Source of the DNA: an uncultured Saprospirales bacterium
GTDB taxonomy: Bacteria; Bacteroidota; Bacteroidia; Chitinophagales; Saprospiraceae
DNA length: 34,980 bases
Assembly: GCA_913061325.1 (NCBI GenBank)
Contig: CAJXUU010000017.1
Coordinates: 1-34,980, forward strand
Direction: 5' to 3'
Part shown: in pieces, positions 24,968 to 32,622 of the stretch
Position numbering within the stretch: the stretch's first letter is position 1
How the letters are laid out: each line of letters opens with the position of its first letter
Program-made: the position numbers and the translations under genes
The notes under the pieces: model-generated
Databases searched by the model: none
Seen by the model: only the letters and a program-made list of their open reading frames with translations
What the model was told of the DNA's origin: nothing

Positions 24968-26113
24968 TCAACTATTTTGCATTAACTGACTTAATTTCTC
25001 AACACTTTTCCCCCAACTATAATTCTTTCGCACAAAAGTAAGCGCATTTCCTCTAATACTCTTATATAATTCAGGATCATTCATCAAAATTTTGATAGAT
25101 GCAGCAAATTCTTCTTCATTATCCGCGACAAGAATTTCTGTTCCGATCTTGGCTCCTATAGCATTATTCACAACGGAACTCGTCACACATGGTATTCCCA
25201 TCGCCATGGCTTCGAGTATTTTATTCTGTTGACCAGTACCTAACCAAAGTGGCGCTACGAATATTTGAGATTCTGCATATGCAGTTCTCACATCATCCAT
25301 CCAACCAGTTACTGTAACATTGGAAGAGCTAAGTTGTTTTACTCTTTTGTCAGGTCTAGCACCTGCGATAATAACTTTTGTTTTTGGGTCGAGGTGAGGT
25401 AAAATTATATTGACTAAATATTCCGCTGCATCAATATTAGGTGCATAACCCATATTACCAATAAATCCAATATCAAATTTTTTCAAGATCTCAATTGGTG
25501 CGAAGAATTCCGTATCAATTCCGTTTGGAATAATATCAATGGAATCGTCAGTTACTTGTTTTGCATCTTGCTTACTGATAATAGTATGATGATCAAATGA
25601 ACTGTAAACTGCAGTTTCATACGCTTTCATACGAGCCGCTTCTTTCTTGTAAATGAATGAATATAGACCACTTACAACTGCTGCCCTCCTTTCCATTCCT
25701 ACTCCAAAAGCATCCATATAATCTAAAGTCTTTGGATATGGCAGGTTCTTAGCGTACTCTGACATTCTAGTCAATTGACAATATATATGATCTGGATTAA
25801 ATTCTTTAGCGGTATCTTCTATCTTCTTCGCTATTTTAAGATCAAAATAATATGATACTTGAAATGGCAACTTCGAAAAAACAGATTTAACCAATGAGAA
25901 TACCTGCTTTACTTTAGATAATTTGAAAATTCTGACTTCATCAACATAGGACTTTATAATGTCTAAATGCTCTTTTGAGATATCCTCATCACTAATTGTT
26001 ACAAGAAGAACTTGATGTTTCTCCCCTAAAAATCTCAATTGATGAAATATTCTAAGCTTATCCCCTTTTTCAAGAGGGTAAGGAAATCTCGGACACATCA
26101 CTAATAACTTCAA
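24968..26113 (-). CDS. Family 4-type glycosyltransferase
   Basis: The GT-B glycosyltransferase opens with KLLVMCPRFPYPLEKGDKLR, a common N-terminal strand and loop in exopolysaccharide-associated transferases. The C-terminal nucleotide-sugar domain has DIIPNGIDTEFF, FDIGFIGNMGYAPNIDAAEYL, VIIAGARPDKRVKQL, VTGWMDDVR and FVAPLWLGTGQQNKILEAMAMGIPCVTSS, with the EX7E-type pattern. It probably adds a sugar in surface polysaccharide or glycolipid synthesis. No ATG precedes the first strand. The best start is TTG at 26113, giving (M)KLLVMC and 381 residues; an upstream TTG at 26149 would add 12 residues, and the ATG at 26098 would cut the strand. It lies between ribB and the TIGR02206-like gene. Confidence 0.82.
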   Translation of the reverse strand: MKLLVMCPRFPYPLEKGDKLRIFHQLRFLGEKHQVLLVTISDEDISKEHLDIIKSYVDEVRIFKLSKVKQVFSLVKSVFSKLPFQVSYYFDLKIAKKIEDTAKEFNPDHIYCQLTRMSEYAKNLPYPKTLDYMDAFGVGMERRAAVVSGLYSFIYKKEAARMKAYETAVYSSFDHHTIISKQDAKQVTDDSIDIIPNGIDTEFFAPIEILKKFDIGFIGNMGYAPNIDAAEYLVNIILPHLDPKTKVIIAGARPDKRVKQLSSSNVTVTGWMDDVRTAYAESQIFVAPLWLGTGQQNKILEAMAMGIPCVTSSVVNNAIGAKIGTEILVADNEEEFAASIKILMNDPELYKSIRGNALTFVRKNYSWGKSVEKLSQLMQNS

Positions 26114-26149
26114 TACTGGTGCATTATTTTTCGAAGTACGAAGGTACAA

Positions 26150-26190
26150 TTGAATGATTGAATTAATGAATTATTGAATGATTGAATTAC
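26150..26190. repeat. Short direct repeat upstream of the glycosyltransferase
   Basis: TGAATGATTGAATTA occurs at 26151-26165 and again, preceded by T, at 26173-26187, separated by a few AT bases. It lies in the gap between two minus-strand genes, just upstream of the glycosyltransferase start region. Confidence 0.5.
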
Positions 26191-26196
26191 CAATTA

Positions 26197-26928
26197 TCAT
26201 TCCTCTTTTTTGGGGTCAAGTAAATACGAATACAATAAAAATGGAGATAAAACAACCGAAAAGAAAATAATTAAAGCAAACTCTAAACTCAAAATGTACC
26301 AAGGCCATGGGCCCAAAAAGTCATATATTGTACCATGAGGTGGTTTTGCAACTAAGTACATATAATTGGCATTCAAATAAATATTTATAATATAAATAAT
26401 ACTAGCTAGTATATTCATACCCAAAGCAGACCTCACTATATCTCTAAAGTTATATCTAAAACCAAGAACATAAAATGAATATATAGCCAACACTGGCAAT
26501 CCTGAATGAATTACCCAATAACGGATCCATTCATAATGCGGGAATACATTATGAAGTGTAGGGGTGATATTAGCCTGTATTGTTCCAGCCATTATCCAAA
26601 AGAAAATCACAGAAAGTAGCATTCTAGATTTTCTCCAAAGGGCAATAGTCATCAACAATGGTATAATATTGCATAATTCCAACGGTAGATCGGTTGTCAC
26701 ATTGAAATTACCTAAATAGATTCTTATGAATGTTTTAAATAACTGTAATACGTAAAGAGCTGAAGCAAAAATGAGCGCATTCCTCCACTGCTTTTCTTCA
26801 TTCCATTTATACTTTCCCATATAAAGAAACCAAACCCCAAATAGCACTACAGAAAATACACCCCAAAAATGTTCTGAAGTATAGGCTACAAAACCAGCAG
26901 TGTCGATATAGAAATCAGAAAACTGCAA
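26197..26928 (-). CDS. TIGR02206/YwaF-like integral membrane protein
   Basis: The 243-residue protein has about seven hydrophobic helices. It carries features I associate with the TIGR02206 (YwaF-like) family: TSEHFWGV near the N-terminus, DLPLELCNIIPLL in the middle, and NANYMYL followed by FLGPWPWYIL near the C-terminus. The function of the family is unknown. It starts one base after the gldC stop codon, so it is co-transcribed with gldC. A membrane function linked to the envelope or to gliding is possible from context but unproven. Confidence 0.75.
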   Translation of the reverse strand: MQFSDFYIDTAGFVAYTSEHFWGVFSVVLFGVWFLYMGKYKWNEEKQWRNALIFASALYVLQLFKTFIRIYLGNFNVTTDLPLELCNIIPLLMTIALWRKSRMLLSVIFFWIMAGTIQANITPTLHNVFPHYEWIRYWVIHSGLPVLAIYSFYVLGFRYNFRDIVRSALGMNILASIIYIINIYLNANYMYLVAKPPHGTIYDFLGPWPWYILSLEFALIIFFSVVLSPFLLYSYLLDPKKEE

Positions 26929-26929
26929 T

Positions 26930-27289
26930 TTATTTTTCTTTTGCTACTATTTCCGTCTCTTCTCCAAAATATTGAACAAACCGTTGCATATCATTTGCTA
27001 ATTCTTGATTTTTTGTTGCTTTAAAGTATGTGTCCGATAGCGCTTTCAAAGTCTGGAACATAAATCGATCCATCTCAGCAACTTGCATCTCACTTGTCCA
27101 AAGATCAATCTTGTAGGTATCAAGATGATCTTTATCAAACAATGAAAGCAACATAGCTTTACATTCTTTACTTTCCGTACCTTCTGGGTTTGCTGTACTG
27201 TTCCAATGTAATGCTACAGGATGCTTATCTTCATTCAGACTTACATCTATTGATATGGTATTTGTACTTTTTATAGTTTTATCACTCAT
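26930..27289 (-). CDS. gldC: Gliding motility protein GldC
   Basis: The 119-residue protein matches the small GldC family: ISIDVSLNEDKHPVALHWNS, ECKAMLLSLFD, DTYKIDLWTSEMQVAEMDRFMFQTLKALSDTYFKAT, and MQRFVQYFGEET. GldC is an accessory gliding protein of Bacteroidota, generally regarded as cytoplasmic. I chose the ATG at 27289 (MSDKTIKS), which matches family N-termini. The frame stays open for 39 codons further upstream to an ATG at 27406, but that stretch lies in the duplicated repeat and has no family similarity. gldB, the usual partner in Flavobacterium, is not in this window. The gene heads the minus-strand array. Confidence 0.85.
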   Translation of the reverse strand: MSDKTIKSTNTISIDVSLNEDKHPVALHWNSTANPEGTESKECKAMLLSLFDKDHLDTYKIDLWTSEMQVAEMDRFMFQTLKALSDTYFKATKNQELANDMQRFVQYFGEETEIVAKEK

Positions 27290-28006
27290 ATGTTTCTTAA
27301 TTGTAGCGCAAAGAAAAGGATTTTTTGGAAATGGCGTAGTATGTAGATCAAATTGCACTTTTCTTAAAATATAACTACATATTTCTAATGCTGCCATTTC
27401 TGACATCTCAAAGAGAGTCTGACATATTTAACTCGTGAGCACAACAATACAACCTTCCGTTGAACAAGTAAGTGTCAGACACCTTAAAAGTGTACAGAGA
27501 AAAGGATTTTTTTTTTGGAAATGGCTTAGTATGCAGATCAAATTGTACTTTTCGCAACATAACTACATATTTCCAATACTGATAAGTCTGACATCTCTAA
27601 GAGTGTCTGACATATTTAACTTGTGAGTACAATAGTACAAGCTGCCGTTGAACAAGAAAGTGTCAGACACCTTGAAGGTGCGCAGACACTATTGCAAAAT
27701 CAATTGCACAAATTGATACACTCATACAACTTGATCTTACAGTACCTAAAAGTGAAATAATTGCTTCTAAAAAAGTAGTGGGGGTATATGATGGTTTTTT
27801 TTTGATCCATTCCCTACTAATTTCTAGCTTATGCAAAATGCTCCTAATGGTAAAATCTATATGAGTATACGTGATGTCAGATATAAGAGTCATAAATTGA
27901 CCGCCTATTCACTACCAACAGACATTTTTTTTATAATTAAAGAAATCAATGATCCACAAAAGAACTTTTCTTTGTTTCTTGCATTTCCTAATAATAATCC
28001 ATCACT
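27290..28006. other. Intergenic region with duplication, repeats and thioredoxin leader
   Basis: This 717-base gap lies between divergent gldC and thioredoxin genes. Bases 27312-27694 are the tandem duplication with REP-like palindromes. From 27691 to about 27846 one plus-strand frame stays open and reads plausibly (AQIDTLIQLDLTVPKSEII, then KKVVGVYDG), but it has no start codon and I do not recognise it; it may be a gene remnant or chance. The last 150 bases are AT-rich. CTTTTCTTTG near 27966-27975 is a weak -7-like element for thioredoxin. Confidence 0.5.
27312..27694. repeat. Tandem 186-bp duplication with REP-like palindromes, locus 2
   Basis: Bases 27312-27497 and 27498 to about 27685 are two diverged copies of one sequence. 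Each has AGAAAAGGATTTTT, GGAAATGGC, AGATCAAATTG, TAACTACATATTTC, TCTGACATCTC, TCTGACATATTTAAC, CCGTTGAACAAG and then GTGTCAGACACCTT. The second copy has ten T in its poly-T tract against six in the first. The REP-like hairpin is complete only in the second copy (27660-27694) and is cut after GTACAG in the first (27472-27497). The palindromes match those at 1130-1292. Confidence 0.75.
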
Positions 28007-28384
28007 ATGTTCTGGAATAAAAAAGATAAACCGAAGGCACCACAAATTACGGATCAATCATTCAAAGAGATTGTAGAGACTACAGATAAAGGTATTTTAT
28101 TGGATTTTTATGCATCATGGTGCGGACCATGCAAGGTTCTCTCGCCTATTATTGATGAACTAGCACATGAGTTTGGAGAGAGAGTGATCATAGCGAAGGT
28201 AGATTCAGAAGCAAATCCTCAGTTGTCCACTTTCTTTAAGATAAAGAGCATTCCTACAATGGTATTTATCAAAGATCAGAAAATGATTGAGGTAATAAAT
28301 GGTCTAGTGCCTAAGCCAAATCTGAAAGAAATGATAGAAGATTTAATTGCTTACGAATTCCCTAAATCGGACGAGGAAGAATAA
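28007..28384 (+). CDS. Thioredoxin
   Basis: The 125-residue cytoplasmic thioredoxin has LDFYASWCGPCK with redox cysteines Cys39 and Cys42. KVDSEANPQL and the cis-proline segment KSIPTMVFI follow, and the usual final helix comes after NGLVPKPNLKEMI. It is slightly longer than classical TrxA because of a charged start (MFWNKKDKPK) and an acidic tail (KSDEEE). No signal peptide is present, so it is not a periplasmic TlpA-type protein. It reduces disulphides in the cytosol. It stands alone between repeat-rich gaps. Confidence 0.9.
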   Translation: MFWNKKDKPKAPQITDQSFKEIVETTDKGILLDFYASWCGPCKVLSPIIDELAHEFGERVIIAKVDSEANPQLSTFFKIKSIPTMVFIKDQKMIEVINGLVPKPNLKEMIEDLIAYEFPKSDEEE

Positions 28385-28392
28385 TTTGTGAT

Positions 28393-28465
28393 GTTGGATT
28401 TGATAGATTTGATAGATTTGTTAAAAACTGTAGATTTACTAGATTAGCGGAATTTGATAGATTTG
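28393..28465. repeat. Degenerate GATAGATTT/GTAGATTT short tandem repeats
   Basis: After the thioredoxin stop, the run holds several copies of GATAGATTTG and relatives (GTAGATTTACTAGATTAG). It resembles a slipped-strand microsatellite. There is no open frame. It lies between the convergent thioredoxin and exonuclease genes. Confidence 0.5.
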
Positions 28466-28525
28466 TTTTGTCATTTTGACCTTACATTTTGTTGTCAACA
28501 TAAATAAACCAAATCAACAAATCAA

Positions 28526-29068
28526 CTACCACCTCCACTCATCCACATATTTAACAAATATCTTCGCTGTATTTTCTGCATCTGATATGGCTCTATGATG
28601 AATGCCTGTAAACTCGAACCCTTCCTTTTTGAGCGTATTTTTAAGGCCTGTAAGTTTATGTTCTCCTTTGATTTCGTGATATTCTGCTTTAAGGTCCGTC
28701 GAAGGCACTAACCAATCGATCTCCATTTTAAACAATGCACAATTATCAGTGAGCATTACTTTGTCATATTGTCCCCAACTGCAAAGTCTGTAATCTTCAT
28801 CCCAAATATCTATCCATTCTTGGAACTGTTGTATCACTTTCGGATAGAGGTCCGCTCTGTCTACATTCTCTTGACTAATACTAGTGAGTCTTTTGCAAAA
28901 ACCAGATAATCTAGGATTGATAGTCGGCTTTACAAATTTACTAAAACTGCCCAATACTTCTCCAGTAGGATCTACCATTACAGCACCAATCTCAATGATT
29001 TCATTCAATCCCCCTGGTGGTCTACCTAACCAACATGTTGCTTCTAAATCGTATATAATGAATCTCAC
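28526..29068 (-). CDS. DEDDh 3'-5' exonuclease (ERI1/KapD-like)
   Basis: The 180-residue exonuclease has all five DEDDh residues: Asp7 and Glu9 in YDLEATCW, Asp102 in GQYDK, and His158 with Asp163 in HHRAISDAENTAKIF. The RPPGGLNEIIEIGAV stretch and the overall spacing place it nearer to the KapD/ERI1 group of RNA-acting exonucleases than to DnaQ. The start is GTG at 29068, which shares bases with the stop of the acyltransferase gene (GTGA). It is the last gene of the engB-acyltransferase-exonuclease operon. The target nucleic acid is unknown. Confidence 0.87.
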   Translation of the reverse strand: MRFIIYDLEATCWLGRPPGGLNEIIEIGAVMVDPTGEVLGSFSKFVKPTINPRLSGFCKRLTSISQENVDRADLYPKVIQQFQEWIDIWDEDYRLCSWGQYDKVMLTDNCALFKMEIDWLVPSTDLKAEYHEIKGEHKLTGLKNTLKKEGFEFTGIHHRAISDAENTAKIFVKYVDEWRW

Positions 29069-30771
29069 AGAATTGAATTTTCTAGTATTGCTTTATTCCG
29101 TTGGATAAGTTCATCCCAATTTACTGTATCCTGCAAATCGTAACTATCCAATCTATTATGATAGAAGTAAAGTAGCCTGAAATTTTCAGAGACATATTTA
29201 CCTTCTTTATTCTTTTTTAATACCTTTTGCGGATGATATAGTCCTAAATTTCTAATTCCATCATTAATCATTTCTTGCTGGCTTTGCGCTAATGAATCAG
29301 ATAATTTGACTTTCCCTTGTTGTTCTAATCTTTTTAATGAAGTCAGCATTTTTTTTATTACTGTATCCAACATTGCTTGATCTATTTCAAAATTAGCAGC
29401 GGGTACATTTAGCACATCATATATATTTAGCTCTGTATTGGAGGCTAATAATATTCTAAATGCTGCAAATGACACAAGATGACTACTTAGGACTACATTA
29501 TTCTTTTTGTAACTATCTACGATTTTTTCTCCAAGAAGTTTAGTGTAAACTTTTTCTCTTTGAGCTACAGTTTTAATTTCACCATCCAATTTAAAATAAC
29601 CAGTAATATCTATTTCATTCCCATGTTTATCCAATGATCTCCCTTCGATATCAACAGAATGACCAAATACGTCCATAGGTTGACCAAAAGACATCTCAAT
29701 ACTAGTGCCTTTAGTTATTATAGACCACAAGAACTTGAATAGCTTACCTGATGATTTATCCTGGTCTTTTGATCTAGTATATTTTTCTTTACCCGTTGAT
29801 CTTAAGTATTGATCAATTAGAGATTTTGCTTCTAGGATAAAATGATAACTTGTTACAAGAGGTACAACATAAATCTTATTATCTATTTTATCAGTAATTG
29901 CGTGTCGTTGAGCTTCCACCATAGAGCCTAAAAGACCTAATTTTAACTTATCTTCTAATCTTCCATCACGAGCACGTGTTCCACCAGGGAAGAATATTTG
30001 ATTTACATTTTTCTGCAATGAGAAAGACGCCATACTCTTCAAACACTCTAAATAAATTGGATTCTTCTTTCTTCTATCAACTCTATACGCACCTAATCTA
30101 TTAATAAAATAAGCTACTATTTCATTATCTAACAAATTAAGTCCAGCACCATAAGAAGAAGCGGGAACACCAACTACAGCATCAAGAGCATATCCAATTA
30201 ATATTGAATCAATGTTAGAAAAGTGTGTTGGGACAATGACTACAGTTCCTTTCGTAAAAAGTGATCGCAACTCATCAACATGACCATGCAATTTTATCTT
30301 TTGACGCGTTTGTGACCTATTGCCCCATAATCGTTTCTGTCCTCTGAAAGTTGCAGGATTAAGTAATCTCTTAAATAATGCGTGAAGGAAATTCCTAGCA
30401 AATTTAAATGTTTTCTTCTTGAAATTACCAACTATTTCTTCATTATATCTATTGATTATTCGATTTACTATGGCTATTAATCTTTCTTCTTTGTCATCGT
30501 ATTTCTTGGCAGTCTTAATTTCTCCTTCGAGGTCCTTCCAATAACTATTATCATCTACAGGATCTACTTTCCATGGATTATTTTTTGATCTTAATTTTTC
30601 TAAATATATAGTTTTCTCAAGTAGTTCTTCCGTAGATACTTTTGTTTCATTATACAATCGAGACTTAGTATACCGATTTAACTCCAAGATAAACTCAGTT
30701 CTATTTTCACTGATCTTATAGATAGGCCAGTCTTCAATATTTGGTATGATATGCGGAAGTGTACTCTCCAA
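29065..30771 (-). CDS. Glycerol-3-phosphate acyltransferase-like (PlsB-type) protein
   Basis: The 568-residue protein has the PlsC/PlsB acyltransferase core. The HX4D motif is THFSNIDS with His183 and Asp188. The glycerol-phosphate binding segment is FFPGGTRARDG (about 261-270), and VVPLVTSYH follows. The alpha-helical regions at about 1-140 and 400-568 make it longer than PlsC (about 250) but shorter than E. coli PlsB (about 807). It probably acylates the sn-1 position of glycerol 3-phosphate at the inner membrane, but another phosphate acyl acceptor is possible. It lies 29 bases after engB and is coupled to the exonuclease by a GTGA overlap. Confidence 0.82.
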   Translation of the reverse strand: MESTLPHIIPNIEDWPIYKISENRTEFILELNRYTKSRLYNETKVSTEELLEKTIYLEKLRSKNNPWKVDPVDDNSYWKDLEGEIKTAKKYDDKEERLIAIVNRIINRYNEEIVGNFKKKTFKFARNFLHALFKRLLNPATFRGQKRLWGNRSQTRQKIKLHGHVDELRSLFTKGTVVIVPTHFSNIDSILIGYALDAVVGVPASSYGAGLNLLDNEIVAYFINRLGAYRVDRRKKNPIYLECLKSMASFSLQKNVNQIFFPGGTRARDGRLEDKLKLGLLGSMVEAQRHAITDKIDNKIYVVPLVTSYHFILEAKSLIDQYLRSTGKEKYTRSKDQDKSSGKLFKFLWSIITKGTSIEMSFGQPMDVFGHSVDIEGRSLDKHGNEIDITGYFKLDGEIKTVAQREKVYTKLLGEKIVDSYKKNNVVLSSHLVSFAAFRILLASNTELNIYDVLNVPAANFEIDQAMLDTVIKKMLTSLKRLEQQGKVKLSDSLAQSQQEMINDGIRNLGLYHPQKVLKKNKEGKYVSENFRLLYFYHNRLDSYDLQDTVNWDELIQRNKAILENSIL

Positions 30772-30800
30772 ATTGCTTATTTCAGTTTAAGATGCAAAAA

Positions 30801-31397
30801 TCAAAAATTATTATTTAATTCTCCAATATAATCTAATATCTCTTGCCTGCCTACCTTTTTTTCTGAACTTGTTACGAATTGATCAGGAAGTGCATTCCAA
30901 AATTGGAGCAGACCATTTTGTATTTTTTTCACATGACTATCCACCAATTTCGAGCTTAATTTATCAGTCTTAGTGTATACAAGTACGAATGGCGCTCGAC
31001 GATCTCCCATCCAATTTACAAACTCCAAATCTATCTTTTGTAATTCATGCCTTGAGTCAATCAAAACAAAAACACATTGAAGCTGAGGTCTAGTGATAAG
31101 ATACCTTTCTATCATGTCCTCCCACTTCTCTCTCTTCTTCTTAGAGCTTTTTGCATAACCATAACCTGGTAGATCCACTAAATGCCATGAAGAATCCACT
31201 TTGAAGTAATTTATTGTTTGTGTTTTCCCAGGTGTATTACTGACTTTGGCCAATCCTTTGTAATTACACAACATATTGATAAGAGAAGATTTACCAACAT
31301 TTGATCTACCAATAAATGCATATTCTGGCACCATATCCTGTGGACATTGTGATTCTCTTTCAAAACTGCCTATAAAACTTACCTCTTTGATATCCAT
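30801..31397 (-). CDS. engB: Ribosome biogenesis GTPase EngB (YihA/YsxC)
   Basis: The 198-residue TRAFAC GTPase has all G motifs: G1 GRSNVGKSS (30-38), the switch I region NTPGKTQTINYF, G3 DLPGYGYAK (75-83), G4 TKTD (142-145) and G5 SSE (177-179). Sequence and length are typical of EngB, needed for late assembly of the 50S subunit. The start MDIKEVSFIGSF agrees with family N-termini. It is first in a three-gene minus-strand operon with the acyltransferase and exonuclease. Confidence 0.95.
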   Translation of the reverse strand: MDIKEVSFIGSFERESQCPQDMVPEYAFIGRSNVGKSSLINMLCNYKGLAKVSNTPGKTQTINYFKVDSSWHLVDLPGYGYAKSSKKKREKWEDMIERYLITRPQLQCVFVLIDSRHELQKIDLEFVNWMGDRRAPFVLVYTKTDKLSSKLVDSHVKKIQNGLLQFWNALPDQFVTSSEKKVGRQEILDYIGELNNNF

Positions 31398-31735
31398 GAA
31401 GGCATCATTTTTGATATATTACTTAAAATACTAATTTGTTGCACTACCGTTGATTACTGATATTAACAGTACAAAATAATTGATTCTGTAAATGTCTGAA
31501 TATCAAAACACTATAATTCGTTTCTATTCCTCATCAAATAAATGAGTTACAAAATAAGTTTTATAGACGTTATGCAACAACAAAGATAGTAAACACTATT
31601 ATAAGAAAGTTGGTTCTACCAATTGATTAATTCTAGTTCCAATGAAGTTATTTTTTAACTTCTTCATTTTAAGGATCATACGTTACTAATTCACAAATTG
31701 AAATAGTTGATTCTAAATGATTTAAAATTTAAGAT
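31398..31735. other. Intergenic region between divergent genes
   Basis: This 338-base AT-rich gap between engB and the outer-membrane barrel gene holds no gene. GAAGTTA (31644-31650) and TAACTTC (31656-31662) form a small hairpin about 75 bases before the barrel gene; it could be a terminator-like or regulatory stem. I see no full promoter consensus. Confidence 0.45.
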
Positions 31736-32365
31736 ATGAAAAAGATATTTTTAGGATTATTAATGATGTTATCTACCCTATCATATTCTCAATTTGAATT
31801 AGGAATAAAAACAGGGATCAGTTCTACTGACTTATCACCCAAATCCATCCTTATTAATAACGGTGGAAATGATATGACACTCACTATTCAAGAAGCTAAT
31901 TATGGTTTTCATCTTGGTTTGTACACTAGAGTAACTATAGCAAACATATTTATTGAGCCGTCATTTTTATTAAATAGTACAAGCGTTGATTATAATCTTA
32001 CTGAAGAAATTTTCGATTCTGGAATCATATCTAGTATTAGAAGTGAAACGTATAATAATCTTGATATCCCATTGATGGTTGGAATCAAGGTTGGGCCATT
32101 TAGGTTACAAGGTGGACCCGTTGCACATATATTTCTTAATTCCTCTTCTGATTTAACTACTATAAGTGGATATGCACAGAAATTTAAAGATGCAAGTTAT
32201 GGTATTCAAGGAGGAATCGGTTTAGATATTCTCAAAGTAAGGCTTGATTTTAACTATGAAACCAACTTATCTCAATTTGGGGACCATATTAATATAGATG
32301 GTCAACCTTATGATTTTGACCAAAGGCCAGGAAGATTAGTGGCTAGTGTAGGAATCAAATTTTAA
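31736..32365 (+). CDS. PorT-like outer-membrane beta-barrel protein
   Basis: The 209-residue protein has a clear signal peptide (MKKIFLGLLMMLSTLSYS, cleavage before Q). Alternating beta strands follow: FELGIKTGIS, YGFHLGLYTRVTI, IFIEPSFLLNS, LDIPLMVGIKVGPFRLQGGPVAHIFL, YGIQGGIGLDILKVRLDFNYE, and a terminal strand VASVGIKF ending in Phe, the usual outer-membrane assembly signal. The strand pattern is that of the Bacteroidota PorT/outer_membrane_beta-barrel_2 superfamily. PorT itself supports T9SS in Porphyromonas, but this superfamily is large and I do not claim orthology. A strong terminator follows 92 bases after the stop. Confidence 0.8.
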   Translation: MKKIFLGLLMMLSTLSYSQFELGIKTGISSTDLSPKSILINNGGNDMTLTIQEANYGFHLGLYTRVTIANIFIEPSFLLNSTSVDYNLTEEIFDSGIISSIRSETYNNLDIPLMVGIKVGPFRLQGGPVAHIFLNSSSDLTTISGYAQKFKDASYGIQGGIGLDILKVRLDFNYETNLSQFGDHINIDGQPYDFDQRPGRLVASVGIKF

Positions 32366-32456
32366 ATAAAACATATTATTACTTTTTGTCATATGTGGCA
32401 TGGTAATTGAATAATATATATTGATTGCTTAATTGCAACTGTTAAAACCACCAACC

Positions 32457-32487
32457 AAAGCTGTCCTTAAAAGGGACGGCTTTTTTT
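32457..32487 (+). terminator. Rho-independent terminator after the barrel gene
   Basis: AAAGCTGTCC (32457-32466) pairs with GGACGGCTTT (32474-32483) with one G-T wobble, a 7-base loop and a run of T. This is the clearest intrinsic terminator in the window. Confidence 0.8.
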
Positions 32488-32586
32488 ATGCCTTTTATAC
32501 TTATTATAAATTCGTCATAAAAAGAATTATTATCACTTCCCTTTCGTTATCATGTTGATTAACAACAGATTTATAAGTATGATCTA

Positions 32587-32594
32587 TATGTTTG
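32587..32594 (+). promoter_or_regulatory. Bacteroidota -7 promoter element for the secreted protein gene
   Basis: TATGTTTG at 32587-32594 matches TAnnTTTG exactly. Transcription would then begin close to 32600. That leaves almost no leader for an ATG at 32602 and about 20-30 bases for the ATGs at 32623 or 32632, which supports a downstream start. Confidence 0.45.
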
Positions 32595-32622
32595 GGGAAA
32601 CATGATTATATTAAACTATAAA

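Noticed and set aside
27663-27893. 76-codon minus-strand open frame in the gldC-trx gap
   Set aside because: It runs into the repeat and has no start context or family resemblance.
27831-28076. 81-codon plus-strand open frame
   Set aside because: It overlaps the thioredoxin start in another frame and has no coding character.
31736-32365. True PorT of the type IX secretion system
   Set aside because: The protein shows only generic barrel features and has no neighbouring por or gld gene, so only the superfamily is supported.
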